Source of the DNA: Streptomyces cinerochromogenes
Lineage (GTDB): Bacteria > Actinomycetota > Actinomycetes > Streptomycetales > Streptomycetaceae
Assembly (NCBI RefSeq): GCF_014648635.1
Contig: NZ_BMRM01000033.1
Span: forward strand, 1-64,000
DNA length: 64,000 bases
Reading direction: 5' to 3'
Shown here: positions 51,413 through 60,983 of the stretch, piece by piece
How the letters are laid out: the number at the start of each line of letters is the position of its first letter
Position numbering within the stretch: the first letter of the stretch is position 1
Notes under the pieces: generated by a model
Told to the model about the DNA's origin: nothing
Databases searched by the model: none
The model's input: only the letters and a program-made list of their open reading frames with translations
Program-made: the position numbers and the translations under genes

Positions 51413-52813
51413 TCAGGCCCTCGGCCCCGCCGTCGCCTTCGCCACCAGGAGCACTGCCGCCAGGCCTGTGCCGATGAGGACGTAGCCGGAGGCGGTGAGC
51501 GCGCCGAGGGTGCCGAGCACCGCGACGCCGAGGGCCGAGCCGGCCTGACGGATGCCGTTGAGTGCGCCCTGGCTGGTGGCGGCGTACTCCGGAGGGGCGG
51601 AGACGGCCATCGCGGCGGCGGCGCCGGGGATGGACAGGGTGCCGGTCGCGGCGAGGGCCAGCTCGGCGGCGAGGATCAGCGGCAGCGGCGGGTGCTGACC
51701 CCTGGCGAAGGCCAGCAGCACACCGGAGACGACGGCGGCGGACATGCCGGTCAGCAGGATCGGGCGGGGGCCGTGGCGGGCGACGAGCCGGCCGGTGAAG
51801 AACGGCATGACACAGACGGGGAAGGCGATCGGCAGCGAGGCGAGACCGGCCTCGAACGGGGGCAGACGGTAGGTGCGCTGCAGCCATACCGCGAACATGT
51901 ACATACCACCGAAGTAGGCGAAGCAGGACACTGCGGCGGCGACCATCGCGGCCCGTACTCCGGGCAGCGCCAGCAGGGCCGGTGGCAGGACCGGGGAGGC
52001 CGCCCGGCGCTCGACGAGGGCGACCACGACGAAGCAGACCAGTGCGGCCGCGACGGGCGTCAGGGCCTGCGGCGAGCCCCAGCCCTGCGTGCCGGCCTCG
52101 ACCAGGCCGAAGGTGAGCAGGCCGAGCCCGGCGGTGGACAGGGCGAGGCCCGGACGGTCCAGGGCTCGGGTGGCACGCAGCGGCGGTACGGGCAGCCGGC
52201 GGGCAAGGAGCAGCGCGGCCAGCGCGATCGGCGGGTTGACGAGGAACACCAGCCGCCAGCCGCCGAGTTCGACCAGGGCGCCGCCGAGTACCGGTCCGGC
52301 GGCGGCTCCCAGGCCGCTGAGCGCGGTCCAGGCGCCGATGGCGCGGGTGCGCCGTGCGGGGTCGGGGTTCAGGTGGATCAGCAGCGCCAGGGAGGCGGGC
52401 ACCAGACCGGCGCCCGCGGCCCCGAGCAGCGCCCGGCCGGCGATGAGGGCGCCGACGTCGGGCGCGAGGGCGCACACGAGGGACAGGGCGGCGAAGAGGC
52501 CGAGCGCGGTGGCGTACACGCGCCGGGCACCCCATCTGTCGGCGATGACGCCGCCGGCGAGCAGCAGCCCGGCGAAGACGACGGTGTAGGCGTCGACGGC
52601 CCAGGGCAGCGCGGCGGCGGCCGGGTGCAGAGACTTCTGCACGTCGGGCACGGCCACGTTGAGGATCGAGGTGTCGAGCAGGACGAGCAGGTTGCCGGCG
52701 GCGATGCCGGCGAACGTCAGCTTGGCGAGCGGCGTGGACGGTGCGGGCGTCCCGGCAGACGCCCCCGGCGTCGCGACGCCGGCGGGGCGGGTCGGGGAGT
52801 CGGCTGTGGTCAT
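51413..52813 (-). CDS. MFS drug exporter, DHA2-type (466 aa)
   Basis: ATG 52813. About 14 hydrophobic segments, with LLDTSILNVAVPDVQKSL in TM1 (DHA2 motif D1) and ADRWGARRVYATALG in the TM2-3 loop (motif A), match EmrB/QacA-type proton-driven multidrug exporters. It diverges from the LysR gene at 52904. Together they form a classical regulator/exporter pair with a shared inverted repeat at 52865-52889. Confidence 0.9.
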   Translation of the reverse strand: MTTADSPTRPAGVATPGASAGTPAPSTPLAKLTFAGIAAGNLLVLLDTSILNVAVPDVQKSLHPAAAALPWAVDAYTVVFAGLLLAGGVIADRWGARRVYATALGLFAALSLVCALAPDVGALIAGRALLGAAGAGLVPASLALLIHLNPDPARRTRAIGAWTALSGLGAAAGPVLGGALVELGGWRLVFLVNPPIALAALLLARRLPVPPLRATRALDRPGLALSTAGLGLLTFGLVEAGTQGWGSPQALTPVAAALVCFVVVALVERRAASPVLPPALLALPGVRAAMVAAAVSCFAYFGGMYMFAVWLQRTYRLPPFEAGLASLPIAFPVCVMPFFTGRLVARHGPRPILLTGMSAAVVSGVLLAFARGQHPPLPLILAAELALAATGTLSIPGAAAAMAVSAPPEYAATSQGALNGIRQAGSALGVAVLGTLGALTASGYVLIGTGLAAVLLVAKATAGPRA

Positions 52814-52864
52814 GACCGCAGCGTGCGCCAACGGCCCTGGACCTGCGACGCCGCACATCCGATA

Positions 52865-52889
52865 CCCCCATCGGAAAGTCCGATGGGGG
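52865..52889. promoter_or_regulatory. Inverted repeat operator for LysR
   Basis: CCCCCATCGGA (52865-52875) and TCCGATGGGGG (52879-52889) form a perfect 11-bp inverted repeat with a 3-base spacer between the divergent exporter and regulator genes. It includes ATCGGAAAGTCCGAT, a fit to the LysR T-N11-A rule. Regulator binding is inferred. Confidence 0.75.
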
Positions 52890-52903
52890 ATTATGCTGCC
52901 GCC

Positions 52904-53860
52904 GTGGACTCTCGCTATCTGCGCGCTCTCGTCGCGGTCGCCGACCAGGGCGGCATCTCCGCCGCCGCCCAGGCGCTGGGATACGCGCAGTCGAGCCTCA
53001 GCGCCCAGATCAAGCGGCTCGAGGCGGATCTCGGGGTGAGCGTGCTGGTGCGCTCGGGCACCGGGGCGGTGCTCACGGAGGCCGGCGCCCGGCTGCTGCC
53101 GCACGCCCGCGAGGCCCTGGAACTGGAGGAGCAGATGCGCCGGGCGGCGCGCGGCGACCGGCCTCGGCTGCGGATCGGGGCGCAGGAGTCGCTGGCACAC
53201 GTGTGGATGCCGGATGTGCTCGCCGCGCTGGAGTACGGGGCGAACGGCACCGACAGCGGCGTGGACGCGGAGCTGACGGTCGCCAACCGGCGGACACTGG
53301 AAGCGGCCTTCAGCGCAGGCGAGTTGGACCTGGTCTTCCAGTACGACAACGGCATCGGGGCCCTCGGTCCGCACACGGTCGTCGGGCACGACCGGACGGT
53401 ACTGGTCGCGGCGCCGAGCCATCCGCTGGCCCGCAAGGACGTCGTGACGCCCGGAGACATGCTGCGGTACGACTTCCTGGTGGCCGAGCGTGGGTGCACC
53501 TCGGAGATGCTGGTGGACCGCTTCGGCCGCGATCTGCTGGCCGGGGACCAACTGGCGATGATCCAGGGCTCGTTGTCAGCACTGCTTCGGCTGACCGGAC
53601 ACGGGCACGGGGTGACGCTGCTGCCGGAACTGGCGGTAACCCGGGAGCTACAGGAGGGGGAGCTGGTCGAGTTGCGGCTGACCGAGCGGATCCGCCCGGT
53701 CAGCATCGTCGCCCAGTGGCGGCCCCGGCTCGGTGCGGCCGAGCGCGGCCTGCACGCGCTGCTCGACGTAGCCCGACGGGCCGACCCGCTTCCCGAGGCG
53801 ACCCGCGCGGCAGGCCCGGCAGGTAGCCCGGTACGGGCTTCGGCGATCAGGCGGCGTTGA
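52904..53860 (+). CDS. LysR-family transcriptional regulator (318 aa)
   Basis: GTG 52904. The N-terminal winged HTH (YLRALVAVADQGGISAAAQAL, YAQSSLSAQIKRLEADLGV) and the substrate-binding type-2 periplasmic fold (about residues 90-295) are complete. It most likely controls the divergent MFS exporter through the inverted repeat at 52865. The effector is unknown. Confidence 0.92.
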   Translation: MDSRYLRALVAVADQGGISAAAQALGYAQSSLSAQIKRLEADLGVSVLVRSGTGAVLTEAGARLLPHAREALELEEQMRRAARGDRPRLRIGAQESLAHVWMPDVLAALEYGANGTDSGVDAELTVANRRTLEAAFSAGELDLVFQYDNGIGALGPHTVVGHDRTVLVAAPSHPLARKDVVTPGDMLRYDFLVAERGCTSEMLVDRFGRDLLAGDQLAMIQGSLSALLRLTGHGHGVTLLPELAVTRELQEGELVELRLTERIRPVSIVAQWRPRLGAAERGLHALLDVARRADPLPEATRAAGPAGSPVRASAIRRR

Positions 53861-54807
53861 GAGGCGGGCTGCCCGCGGAACACCCCCACGCCCGCTGACC
53901 GCGAAGGCGGGCTGGAACCACATCACCTGCCCGCCCGGCGACGCGATCCGGTGGATACACCAGAGGCGTGTGCACCACCACACCGGGCCGGGTGGCACCC
54001 ATCTTCCGTGCGGTGCACGTACGCCTCACAGGTGCAAGCCCTCGTGCAGAGGGAGCCGCACAGACACGGAACGCTCCAACGCCCCCACTCGAAGCGGGAA
54101 CCGCTGTGGAATGGCTCCCCCGTGTCCGCTGGTGGTCTTGGTTCTCCTGTTCCCTCGGCTCCAGACTGCGGACACGCAGACCCAGACATCCGGTCGTCGC
54201 GTCCGCGCCCGCCCATCCCACCAGGCCCTGCGCCCCGTCCAGCTGATCGCGCCGCGCGGGACGTCCCCCGCGGTGCAGCTCACCGCTCTGGTCCTGCCGG
54301 CCCACACGTCCGACGGCTTCGGAAGCCCGGAAGGCGACGTCCTTGCCCGGCTCGGCGGTCACGCCCCGCAGCAGGTGGAGGATCTCCTCGACCAACTGCT
54401 CCGCTGCCGTCTCCTGGCCGCCTGGCAGCCCCTCAGGGAACACGACGAGATCTGCTGCGCCTGCCAACGCGACGCACCGAGCAACGCCACACCAGGAAGG
54501 TGATCACCTGGCAGCCCTCGTGTCCCTCCGAAACGGCGCGGAAGGCAGCACCTTGAAGCCGCGTCCCGCCACGGTGAGATGAAAGACGCACGGCAGGTGG
54601 GCCGCAGCTCCCGGCCCACGGCGGCAGGGGTCAGATCCGGTCATGTTGTTTCGAGGCAGAGTGAGACGCCATGAGACTCAGGGAGACACCGACGGACACC
54701 CATGAACGCCAATGAACGACAACGACCGCCAACACCCCTGGCCAGGCGTTTCCGAGACGGGGCACCGGGTTGTTTCGACGTTGAGGAGGAGAGCAACACT
54801 TGCCGGT
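53861..54807. other. Mostly non-coding stretch with one possible fragment
   Basis: Apart from the possible fragment at 54219-54503 there is no supported gene. Frames on both strands are short and of odd composition. It appears to be decayed sequence. Confidence 0.35.
54219..54503 (+). pseudogene. Possible C-terminal fragment of a hypothetical protein
   Basis: The segment RPVQLIAPRGTSPAVQLTAL, VLARLGGHAPQQVEDLLDQL and LLAAWQPLREHDEICCACQR has protein-like composition with amphipathic helices, and no clear start. The opposite strand also has an open frame, so strand choice is uncertain. No family was recognised. Confidence 0.35.
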
Positions 54808-55308
54808 ATGACGAGCTTTCAGCAAAGGAAGGCCGTGGGCGACGCGCACGAAAAACGTGTCGCTGAGGAACTCGCCCTGCGCGGATGGGACGTCAGCCCC
54901 TGGGGCCAGGGCGTGCTGACAGAGGCGGTGCGAGTCGCCCTGCGGGGCACCGAGAGTTCGCTGCGGTGGACACCCGATCGGGTGGCCGCCAAGGACCGGC
55001 AGGTGTTTTTGATCGACTGCAAGAGCCGCATGACCAGCCGCATCACCCAGCGCCATGCGGTGGAGCGGGCCGCCGTCATGGCGCACCTCCAGCTCGCCGC
55101 ATGGACGCAGCTGCCGATCTGCTACGTCTTCGACAACCTCGACGTCCTCACTCCCCTGGACGTCCTGATACTGGGCCGCACAGGTCCGCAACCCACCGCA
55201 GGCTCAGGCTCCCCCTACCACCTGGTGCCCACGAGATACTCCCTCCCATTCGACGAGGTGTTCGGAACCACGCAGCAGCTAGACACCTCAAAACTCGGCG
55301 CCGCCTGA
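54808..55308 (+). CDS. PD-(D/E)XK nuclease-like protein (166 aa)
   Basis: ATG 54808. The N-terminal QRKAVGDAHEKRVAEELALR, then RWTPDRVAAKDRQVFLIDCK, gives a conserved Glu, Asp and D-x-K typical of restriction-type or Holliday-resolvase-like PD-(D/E)XK nucleases. The C-terminal LPFDEVFGTTQQLD is like those of small prophage or plasmid nucleases. It could take part in DNA processing at a mobile element; the substrate is unknown. Confidence 0.65.
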   Translation: MTSFQQRKAVGDAHEKRVAEELALRGWDVSPWGQGVLTEAVRVALRGTESSLRWTPDRVAAKDRQVFLIDCKSRMTSRITQRHAVERAAVMAHLQLAAWTQLPICYVFDNLDVLTPLDVLILGRTGPQPTAGSGSPYHLVPTRYSLPFDEVFGTTQQLDTSKLGAA

Positions 55309-55485
55309 CCCCGTCGTGATATGCAACTGGTCGGCCGATGACGACAACTGACCACGTTGCGCGCATGGTCGGGCAAAGAAGCGGTCCCCCTTCGTTCTCA
55401 GTGGCCGGGCATTGCCGTGCGGACGCTAGCGTCCCCCCGGAGTGCGCACTTCTGCGGGACGCTGGACGTCATAGGGGAAGCGGTC

Positions 55486-55680
55486 TTGGAACTTCTCACC
55501 CTCAGAACGGACTATGCGGCCAAAATCGATGCCGACCTGGAGCTCGTCGAGAAGGAACGCGAGCGTGTCCGTGCGGAGATCACCGCGTTGCACGATCAGC
55601 TGCACACCCTGGACGGCAATCACGCGCCGCTACCGAGCATGCAGGAGGCTCTATCGGGTCACTCCCCCGCCACCTGTCCG
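55486..55680 (+). pseudogene. Coiled-coil small protein fragment
   Basis: Frame from TTG 55486: LELLTLRTDYAAKIDADLEL then EKERERVRAEITALHDQLHT, a heptad-type coiled coil. It runs into another frame without its own stop, so it is a fragment or a decayed small gene. No partner was identified. Confidence 0.35.
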
Positions 55681-55751
55681 GAGCCGGGACCGGACGGTGC
55701 AGCCACGACCGGCCGCAATCCTGCCGCTCCGCCTGCGTCCGACGGCGTGAG

Positions 55752-56941
55752 CGTTTCGACGGGCGGGCGTTCACCCCAGCTACGGCGCTGCGGCCCGGCG
55801 AGCAGGTCCAGGTCGACACCACCCGCCTGGACGTCCTCGCCCTCTTCGACGCCGGCCGCCTCGCCCGGCCCGAACCCACCATCGCCGTCGACGTCACCGC
55901 CCGCGCCATCCCCGCCGCCGTGCCGTGCCCGAATGCGACCAAGGCCGTCGACGCGGCGCTGCTGCTGGCAGAGATGACCGTTCCGCACCCCGCCCACCCA
56001 ATTTCGCCGGACATCCTGGACCACGCCCCCGCACTCCCCCACCAGCGGCCGACCGCGCTGGACGAACGACTGACCGGGACTGCAGCTTGGTCCTTCGTCC
56101 TGCCCGAGACGATCGTCGCCGACCGCGGCAAAGCCTTCGTCTCCGCCGCGTTCACCGCCGCCTGCGAACACCTCGGCATCAGCGCCCAGCCTGCCCCGCC
56201 CCGCGCCCCTACCGCCAAAGGCATCGTCGGACGGACCTTCGACACCCTCAACCACCTGCTCCGCCAACACCTGCCCGGCTACACCGGATCCGACGTCACC
56301 CGCCGCGGCCCCGACACTGAACAAGAGGCCTGCTACAGCGTCCCCCAGCTCCAGGACCTGCTCGACGGTTGGCTGGTGCACTACCACCACCAGCCCCACG
56401 AAGGCCTGCGCCACCCGATGATGCCGAAAAAGGCCCTCACCGCAAACCAGATGTGGGCCGCGCTGGTCGCGTCGCCGGGTACGTGCCCGTCCCGCTGACC
56501 GGCAGCGACTACCTCGAGCTGCTGCCCGTGCGCTGACAGGCCATCACCCCCGCCGGCATCACAATCCACCACCGCACCTACGACCACGATCTCCTCGCCC
56601 CGTACCGCGGCCAGGCCTCCCCCGTCGCCGACCGGGACGACAGCCAGCGGCATGAGGCCGGCCTGGCTGATGCCCTCGACCAGCTCATGCGCCGCGTCCA
56701 CAGCGGCCACGCCCCCACCACCGAACAAGCTCTCCTCGCCCGCGCCACCACGCTCCCGGTCCCCGCCGCAAGGCACCCGCACTACGGCACCGACCCCAAT
56801 AACCGGCGAGTCAGCGCAGCACGGAAAGGACGACAGCATCGACGACCTCCTCCCCTCCTCCTCCCCCCGGAGGACGACACCCGCCCCGCCGCAACCGCCG
56901 GATTCGGGTTCTACGACGAATACCAGGAAGCCGACAAGTGA
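55752..56941 (+). pseudogene. Decayed TnsB-like transposase
   Basis: The sequence FTPATALRPGEQVQVDTTRLD, VLPETIVADRGKAFVS and KGIVGRTFDTLN matches the TnsB at 35367. The catalytic Glu is Gly (KGIVGRTF). The frame breaks near 56470, an in-frame TGA follows at about 56536, and the tail GFYDEYQEADK ends in a stop at 56941. The 5-prime half is missing. It is the remnant of a second element of the same family. Confidence 0.8.
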
Positions 56942-57110
56942 TGAACCCCGCCCCCGCCCCACAGCGCACCCGCCGACGCGGGCAGCGGCAACACGGCCGA
57001 ACCTTCCTGGCCCCTGCCCACCTGGCAGGGCTGGCACCACCCCGCCACCACCAACCCGCCCGCCCCGCCCCATCCCGACGACCCGCCCCGCAACCGCGAC
57101 GAACGCCCGT
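56941..57110 (+). pseudogene. TniB-like start fragment
   Basis: ATG 56941 overlaps the stop of the TnsB remnant, the same arrangement as between the intact TnsB and TniB genes. Only a short Pro-rich N-terminal stretch survives (in one frame SGNTAEPSWPLPTWQGW). The sequence then turns into an HNH nuclease remnant on the other strand at 57111. Confidence 0.45.
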
Positions 57111-57345
57111 TCAGCGGGCGAGGGCGATGGTGATGGGCGTGTTGGAGCACCGGTCGAGCTGGCCGACCAGGGCGTCACGCTCGACAGTGTCGATGCCCAG
57201 GCCCCAGCGGATTTTGTCGGCGACCCAGTCGGTGACGTACTGGCAGCGGTGACCGGCAGCCGAGGGAAGCCAGGTGGCGGGGTCCTGGTCCGCCTTCGAC
57301 CGGTTCGACGCCGCCGACACCTCGGCGAACGTCCCGTACGCCTCG
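57111..57345 (-). pseudogene. HNH endonuclease C-terminal fragment
   Basis: The sequence NRSKADQDPATWLPSAAGHR, then CQYVTDWVADKIRWGLGID and RDALVGQLDRCSNTPITIALAR, is the conserved end of actinobacterial secreted HNH (GmrSD/DUF1524-type) nucleases. The HNH part is absent. The last 28 codons recur at 63850. Confidence 0.7.
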
Positions 57346-57591
57346 GCCTGCTCATCGCTCAGAAATCACCGATACCTCCGGGTCTGCGTCCGCGGTGATG
57401 CCACCCATCCATCGGCGCTCTGCAGAGTCGCGGTCCGGGCGTTGTGGTCGTACACCGGAGCCATGGAGCTACGCTCCCCGGTGACGCCGATGCTGGCGCA
57501 GGGACGGGACCACCTGCCCGGGCCCGGGGCACTCCCGGCGGCCTCGCCCTCGAGCTGAAACTCGACGGTTCAGGCCTGATCGGTGATCTCC
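57346..57591. other. Intergenic stretch
   Basis: No convincing gene; the frames on both strands lack domains. Confidence 0.3.
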
Positions 57592-58191
57592 TCACTCCGA
57601 GCCGTAGTACAGCCGGAGGAACTCCTCCATCGCCGCGTCGACGCCGGCGCGGTCACCGGTGGCGAGCAGGTCCAGCAGCAGGCCGCGGACGGCGGCGAGT
57701 CCCAGCCTGGCCCGGTTCCGGGCCACGGCAGGGTCCGCCCCCGCCCCGACCTCGGCGGCCACGAGCGGTTCCAGCCAGTCCGTCACCAGCCCTTCGAGGA
57801 CCGGGGCGGCCTCGGGGCGGCCGCGCAGCGCGTGCCCGCAGATTTCGAAGAAGAGCCGCTCCTGACCGGCCAGCCGAGGGGCCGTAAGCTGCCGCCACAG
57901 CAGCCGCGCGACATCGGCGGGCGAGAGACCGGGCTCCAGGCGGAGCCGGGACAGCACGTCGCGCTGGCGTCGCTCCGACGTCCGGACGATCTCAGCGAGC
58001 AGCTGTTCCTTGGAGCCGAAGTAGTGGATCAGCATGCGGTGGCTGACGCCGATCGCGGCGCCCAGCCTGCGCAGGCTCAGGTCCGCGATGCCGTGTGCCG
58101 CGACGTGGTCGACAGCCGCGTCCACCAGTTGTGCGCGCCGAGCCCCATGCGCGCCTTGCTCGGCCTCGCCCTCGGGATGCGAGTCGTCCAT
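57592..58191 (-). CDS. TetR-family regulator (199 aa)
   Basis: ATG 58191. The HTH is DAAVDHVAAHGIADLSLRRL, GAAIGVSHRMLIHYFGSKEQ. The C-terminal ligand domain (about residues 75-199) is helical. It diverges from the SRPBCC gene. Two perfect TGTACC-N4-GGTACA boxes lie between them at 58209-58247 and are the likely operators for both genes. Confidence 0.92.
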   Translation of the reverse strand: MDDSHPEGEAEQGAHGARRAQLVDAAVDHVAAHGIADLSLRRLGAAIGVSHRMLIHYFGSKEQLLAEIVRTSERRQRDVLSRLRLEPGLSPADVARLLWRQLTAPRLAGQERLFFEICGHALRGRPEAAPVLEGLVTDWLEPLVAAEVGAGADPAVARNRARLGLAAVRGLLLDLLATGDRAGVDAAMEEFLRLYYGSE

Positions 58192-58208
58192 GGTCACCAC
58201 GTCACGAC

Positions 58209-58247
58209 TGTACCAATCGGTACATGGCGCATGTACCGTGCGGTACA
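58209..58247. promoter_or_regulatory. Tandem TetR operators TGTACC-N4-GGTACA
   Basis: Two perfect inverted repeats are present: 58209-58224 (spacer AATC) and 58232-58247 (spacer GTGC, extending to CATGTACC...GGTACATG at 58230-58249). Centres are 23 bp apart, about two helical turns. The second operator includes the start codon of the SRPBCC gene, so binding would block both transcription and the start region. Confidence 0.85.
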
Positions 58248-58711
58248 TGAAGTCTGTCATCGTGTCGATCGACGTACCTCAGACTCCCGAGCAGGTCTAC
58301 GGCTTCCTCGACGTCATGGCGAACCACGAGCGGTTCACCGACCACTACCTGACCAACTGGCGCTACACCGGTCCGGCCAGGGGCATCGGATCGTGCGCCA
58401 CGGTCACCGCCGCGCTGGGCGGCACGAAGACCGACGTCACCATCGATGTCGTCGAGGCCGAGGCCCCTCGGCGCATCGTCGAACGCAACGTCAGCGCGGC
58501 CGGCCGGCGGCAGGGCCGCGGCACCTACACCATCGAACCGCTGCCCACCGGCGGGGCCCGCGTATCGTTCACGTACACGTGGGTACGCGCCCCGCTCGCC
58601 GACCGGCTGCTGGCCCCTGTCGTACGGGCCACGATGCGGCACGCCAACCGCACGGTCATGCGACGCCTGGCCACCGAGTTGGCTTGCCACGTGTCCGCCG
58701 CCGAATCCTGA
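58247..58711 (+). CDS. SRPBCC-family protein (154 aa)
   Basis: ATG 58247. The sequence SVIVSIDVPQTPEQVYGFLD, VTIDVVEAEAPRRIVERNVS and YTIEPLPTGGARVSFTYTWV is the SRPBCC/polyketide-cyclase-like helix-grip fold, a hydrophobic ligand pocket. It is divergent from TetR, which probably senses the same small molecule. A leaderless mRNA is possible because the operator abuts the start. Confidence 0.88.
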   Translation: MKSVIVSIDVPQTPEQVYGFLDVMANHERFTDHYLTNWRYTGPARGIGSCATVTAALGGTKTDVTIDVVEAEAPRRIVERNVSAAGRRQGRGTYTIEPLPTGGARVSFTYTWVRAPLADRLLAPVVRATMRHANRTVMRRLATELACHVSAAES

Positions 58712-58957
58712 CGGCGGTAGGTGCCGCCCCTTCTTCCCGGCGCAGGCCCGACACCCACCGGGGCCCTGCCACAGCGAAACCCATGACAGCCAGCGACCAG
58801 ACCCGCTAACCGCCCCACAACAGCCGCTTGGTCACCCCATGACCGCGACCACAACCCCGCCCCACACCCACTACCAGGACACCCGCATCACGATTCCGCT
58901 GACAACCACCCACTGCCACCCCACCACCCACTCACAGCAGCAGAGCCGCCACACCGT
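58712..58957. other. A/C-rich stretch
   Basis: An A/C-rich region at 58800-58950 resembles in composition the stretch after the transposition operon at 39469. Here too it precedes a helicase 3-prime fragment, so it may be the right end of a lost transposon copy. Confidence 0.4.
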
Positions 58958-59007
58958 CCCCCGAGCGAGTCGAGCAGCTCTCCAACATCGGCATGCGCTG
59001 GACCTGA
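58958..59007 (+). pseudogene. Helicase 3-prime remnant
   Basis: The last codons SPERVEQLSNIGMRWT and a TGA are nearly identical to the end of the fragment at 39749-40225 (SPERVEQLSTIGMRWT). Only about 50 bases remain. Confidence 0.7.
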
Positions 59008-59049
59008 CTGTGAGCGGGACCGGACCTGGCCGCCCCGCCGCTGAGGCAC

Positions 59050-59722
59050 CGCGCGTGCTGCTGGAGGCCGCCCGCCGGCCTTCCCCCGCCGCTTGCGGTG
59101 GGCGGCCTGGTCGGCAGGCTCCGGGATCGTGCAGCGGATTCCGCGCTTTCGAAGGTAGGCCCGGTTGGCGCGGGAGGAGAACGCCTTGTCGCCCCGCACC
59201 CGCAGCGGCCGGACACGGGGACGGCCCGGTCCGGTGCGGGACGCCCTGATGCCTTCCATGACGGCGGCGAACTGAGGACTGTCGCCGCGCTGACCTGCGG
59301 TGACCAGCAGAGACAGCGGCCGTTGGCCCTGTTCTCAGGTGAGAAAGCCTCCCCGTGACCGACCCAGACCGTGGTCATCTGGCTCGGTGCGGGATCCGCC
59401 CAGCGGTTCCTTCTGGGCCGGTCCGTCGCGGCGGGCGCCTGCGGCCTGCTGATGGGCCTGGCAGATCGTGGAGTCGACGTTGACCTCCCACGTGATCAGC
59501 CCGTCCGCGTCTACCCGGGCCTGCAGCCGGGTCAGCAGTTCGGCGCCGTCGCATTGCCAGCCGCGGAAGAGTCCGTAGACCGTCTGCCAAGGCCCGTACT
59601 CCGACGGCAGATCCCGCCACGGAGCATCGGTCCGCACCCGCCACCGAATGCCGTCTGTCAGCTTCCGCTGGCCCAACGACGGCCGCCCTAGCACCGCGAC
59701 CGGGCATCTCGACGGACTGGGC
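59050..59722 (-). pseudogene. IS5-type transposase remnant (second type)
   Basis: The minus strand reads LGRPSLGQRKLTDGIRWRVR, TDAPWRDLPSEYGPWQTVYG and LFRGWQCDGAELLTRLQARV, then after a frame change EGIRASRTGPGRPRVRPLRV, RGDKAFSSRANRAYLRKRGI. This is an IS5 (DUF4096 plus DDE) transposase with its 3-prime end missing and at least one frameshift near 59330. It lies between helicase and TnsB fragments. Confidence 0.8.
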
Positions 59723-59733
59723 CTCAGGCGCCG

Positions 59734-59925
59734 ATGCTGGCCTCGCTGCTGTTCGCCGATCCCAGCTTCGCCGTGGTGGGCTCCCCCGCGGCGGCGGCCG
59801 CGCCGCAGTGGGGGCTGCTGGAGACGGTGGGCGAACGGGAGCGGGAGCGGGCGCCGGCCTGGCAGCGGCACATCCGCGAGATCGAGACCGGACTGCCCGA
59901 CGGCCCGGCCAGCGGTGCCGTGGGA
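59734..59925 (+). pseudogene. TnsB N-terminal fragment
   Basis: LASLLFADPSFAVVGSPAAA followed by RAPAWQRHIREIETGLPDGP is nearly the same as residues 52-110 of the intact TnsB at 35367 (LTSLLFADPTFAVV, AMAWQRHIREIETGLPDGP). Only this part remains. It starts directly at the end of the IS5 remnant. Confidence 0.8.
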
Positions 59926-60100
59926 CCGGTCCCCGGCGGGCTCCCGGCCCCGGGGGGGGTGTCCCAGGCGGCGCCCCACCGTACGCGGCAGAAACGTTGC
60001 CCGCCGCAACGAACCTCCGCCGGACATCGAGCGTCTACAGGTGCGTGGGTGCGCACTGACCTCGCGCACCGAGTCGTATTCGAGGGGAACCGAACAGGTC

Positions 60101-60637
60101 ATGAAGACCAAAACGGCCACCGTGGCCCTTGCGGCGATCGTCGCCGCCGGCACCGCCGCCGTCCCGGCCTCGGCCGCCACCGCCAAGGCCGCGCCGACGC
60201 GTTGCCACACCACTGACCTGAAGGCCGGTTTCGCCACCGGGGACGACGCGAAGCCGGACATGGGGCGGACCGGCACGCAGACGCAGGCGTTCATCTGGTT
60301 CACCAATAAGAGCAACCGCACCTGCACCCTGTCCGGCTTCGCCGGTGTCGACATGGTCGGCGCCCAGAAGACTGACGGCACCTGGTCCCTGACGCGCTCC
60401 TCCAAGAGGCCCACGAAGATCACCCTGGGGCGGGGGGACACGACGGACTTCAGCATCAACCTGCTCCCCGTTGCCAGGTCCACGCCGCAGAAGAAGAAGT
60501 TCGTCCCCGCGACGTTCCTGGTCACCCCGCCGAACGAGACGAAGCACTTCACCCTGAAGTGGCCGTTCGGCGGCCAGATCCTGAAGCAGGACGGCGCCAC
60601 CCACCCGGGCACCTACCTCAACCCGATCGGACAGTAA
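60101..60637 (+). CDS. Secreted DUF4232 protein (178 aa)
   Basis: ATG 60101 encodes a signal peptide (KTKTATVALAAIVAAGTAAV, cleavage after PASA or AKA). The mature part, with RCHTTDLKAGFATGDDA and FTNKSNRTCTLSGFAGVDMV, is a DUF4232 beta-sandwich found in many Streptomyces extracellular proteins. Two cysteines could form a disulphide. Function unknown; single-gene unit. Confidence 0.85.
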   Translation: MKTKTATVALAAIVAAGTAAVPASAATAKAAPTRCHTTDLKAGFATGDDAKPDMGRTGTQTQAFIWFTNKSNRTCTLSGFAGVDMVGAQKTDGTWSLTRSSKRPTKITLGRGDTTDFSINLLPVARSTPQKKKFVPATFLVTPPNETKHFTLKWPFGGQILKQDGATHPGTYLNPIGQ

Positions 60638-60983
60638 CCCCCCGCGACCGCGCAGTCGGGGCCCCACGAGGGCTTCGACCGCGCGGCGCTCGCCCATCGC
60701 CCGCGAGCCCTCGGCGACCTGGTTCGGGCCAGGGCGAGATATCCAGCAGACCGGCCTCACCAACGCAAGCACCCCGATGTTCCTGCCTACTGGTGAACCG
60801 CGGGCAGCGAACCGGAACCCCAGACCCGCGGCCGGCCGTTTGCCTCGCGGGTGCCCGCACTGCTGGACGGATGGGCCGAGGCGGTGCAGGCGACCGTCCG
60901 GGCGGCGCGCGCTGGGTCAGTACCTCATGCAGGTGGAGGGGCGCGGCGGGTGGCTTCACGGGCGGCGTGGAAGGCATCCGGGC
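60638..60983. other. Intergenic stretch
   Basis: No supported gene. On the minus strand around 60910-60955, PLHLHEVLTQRAP resembles the end of the XRE-type protein at 61085 (PLHEVLQVSQE), so a short duplicated piece of that gene lies here. A 15-bp direct repeat (60918-60932 and 61130-61144) comes from it. Confidence 0.45.

Noticed and set aside
51692..53860. 722-aa plus-strand frame running into the LysR gene
   Set aside because: The part before 52904 is antisense to the MFS gene; the LysR domain clearly starts at GTG 52904.
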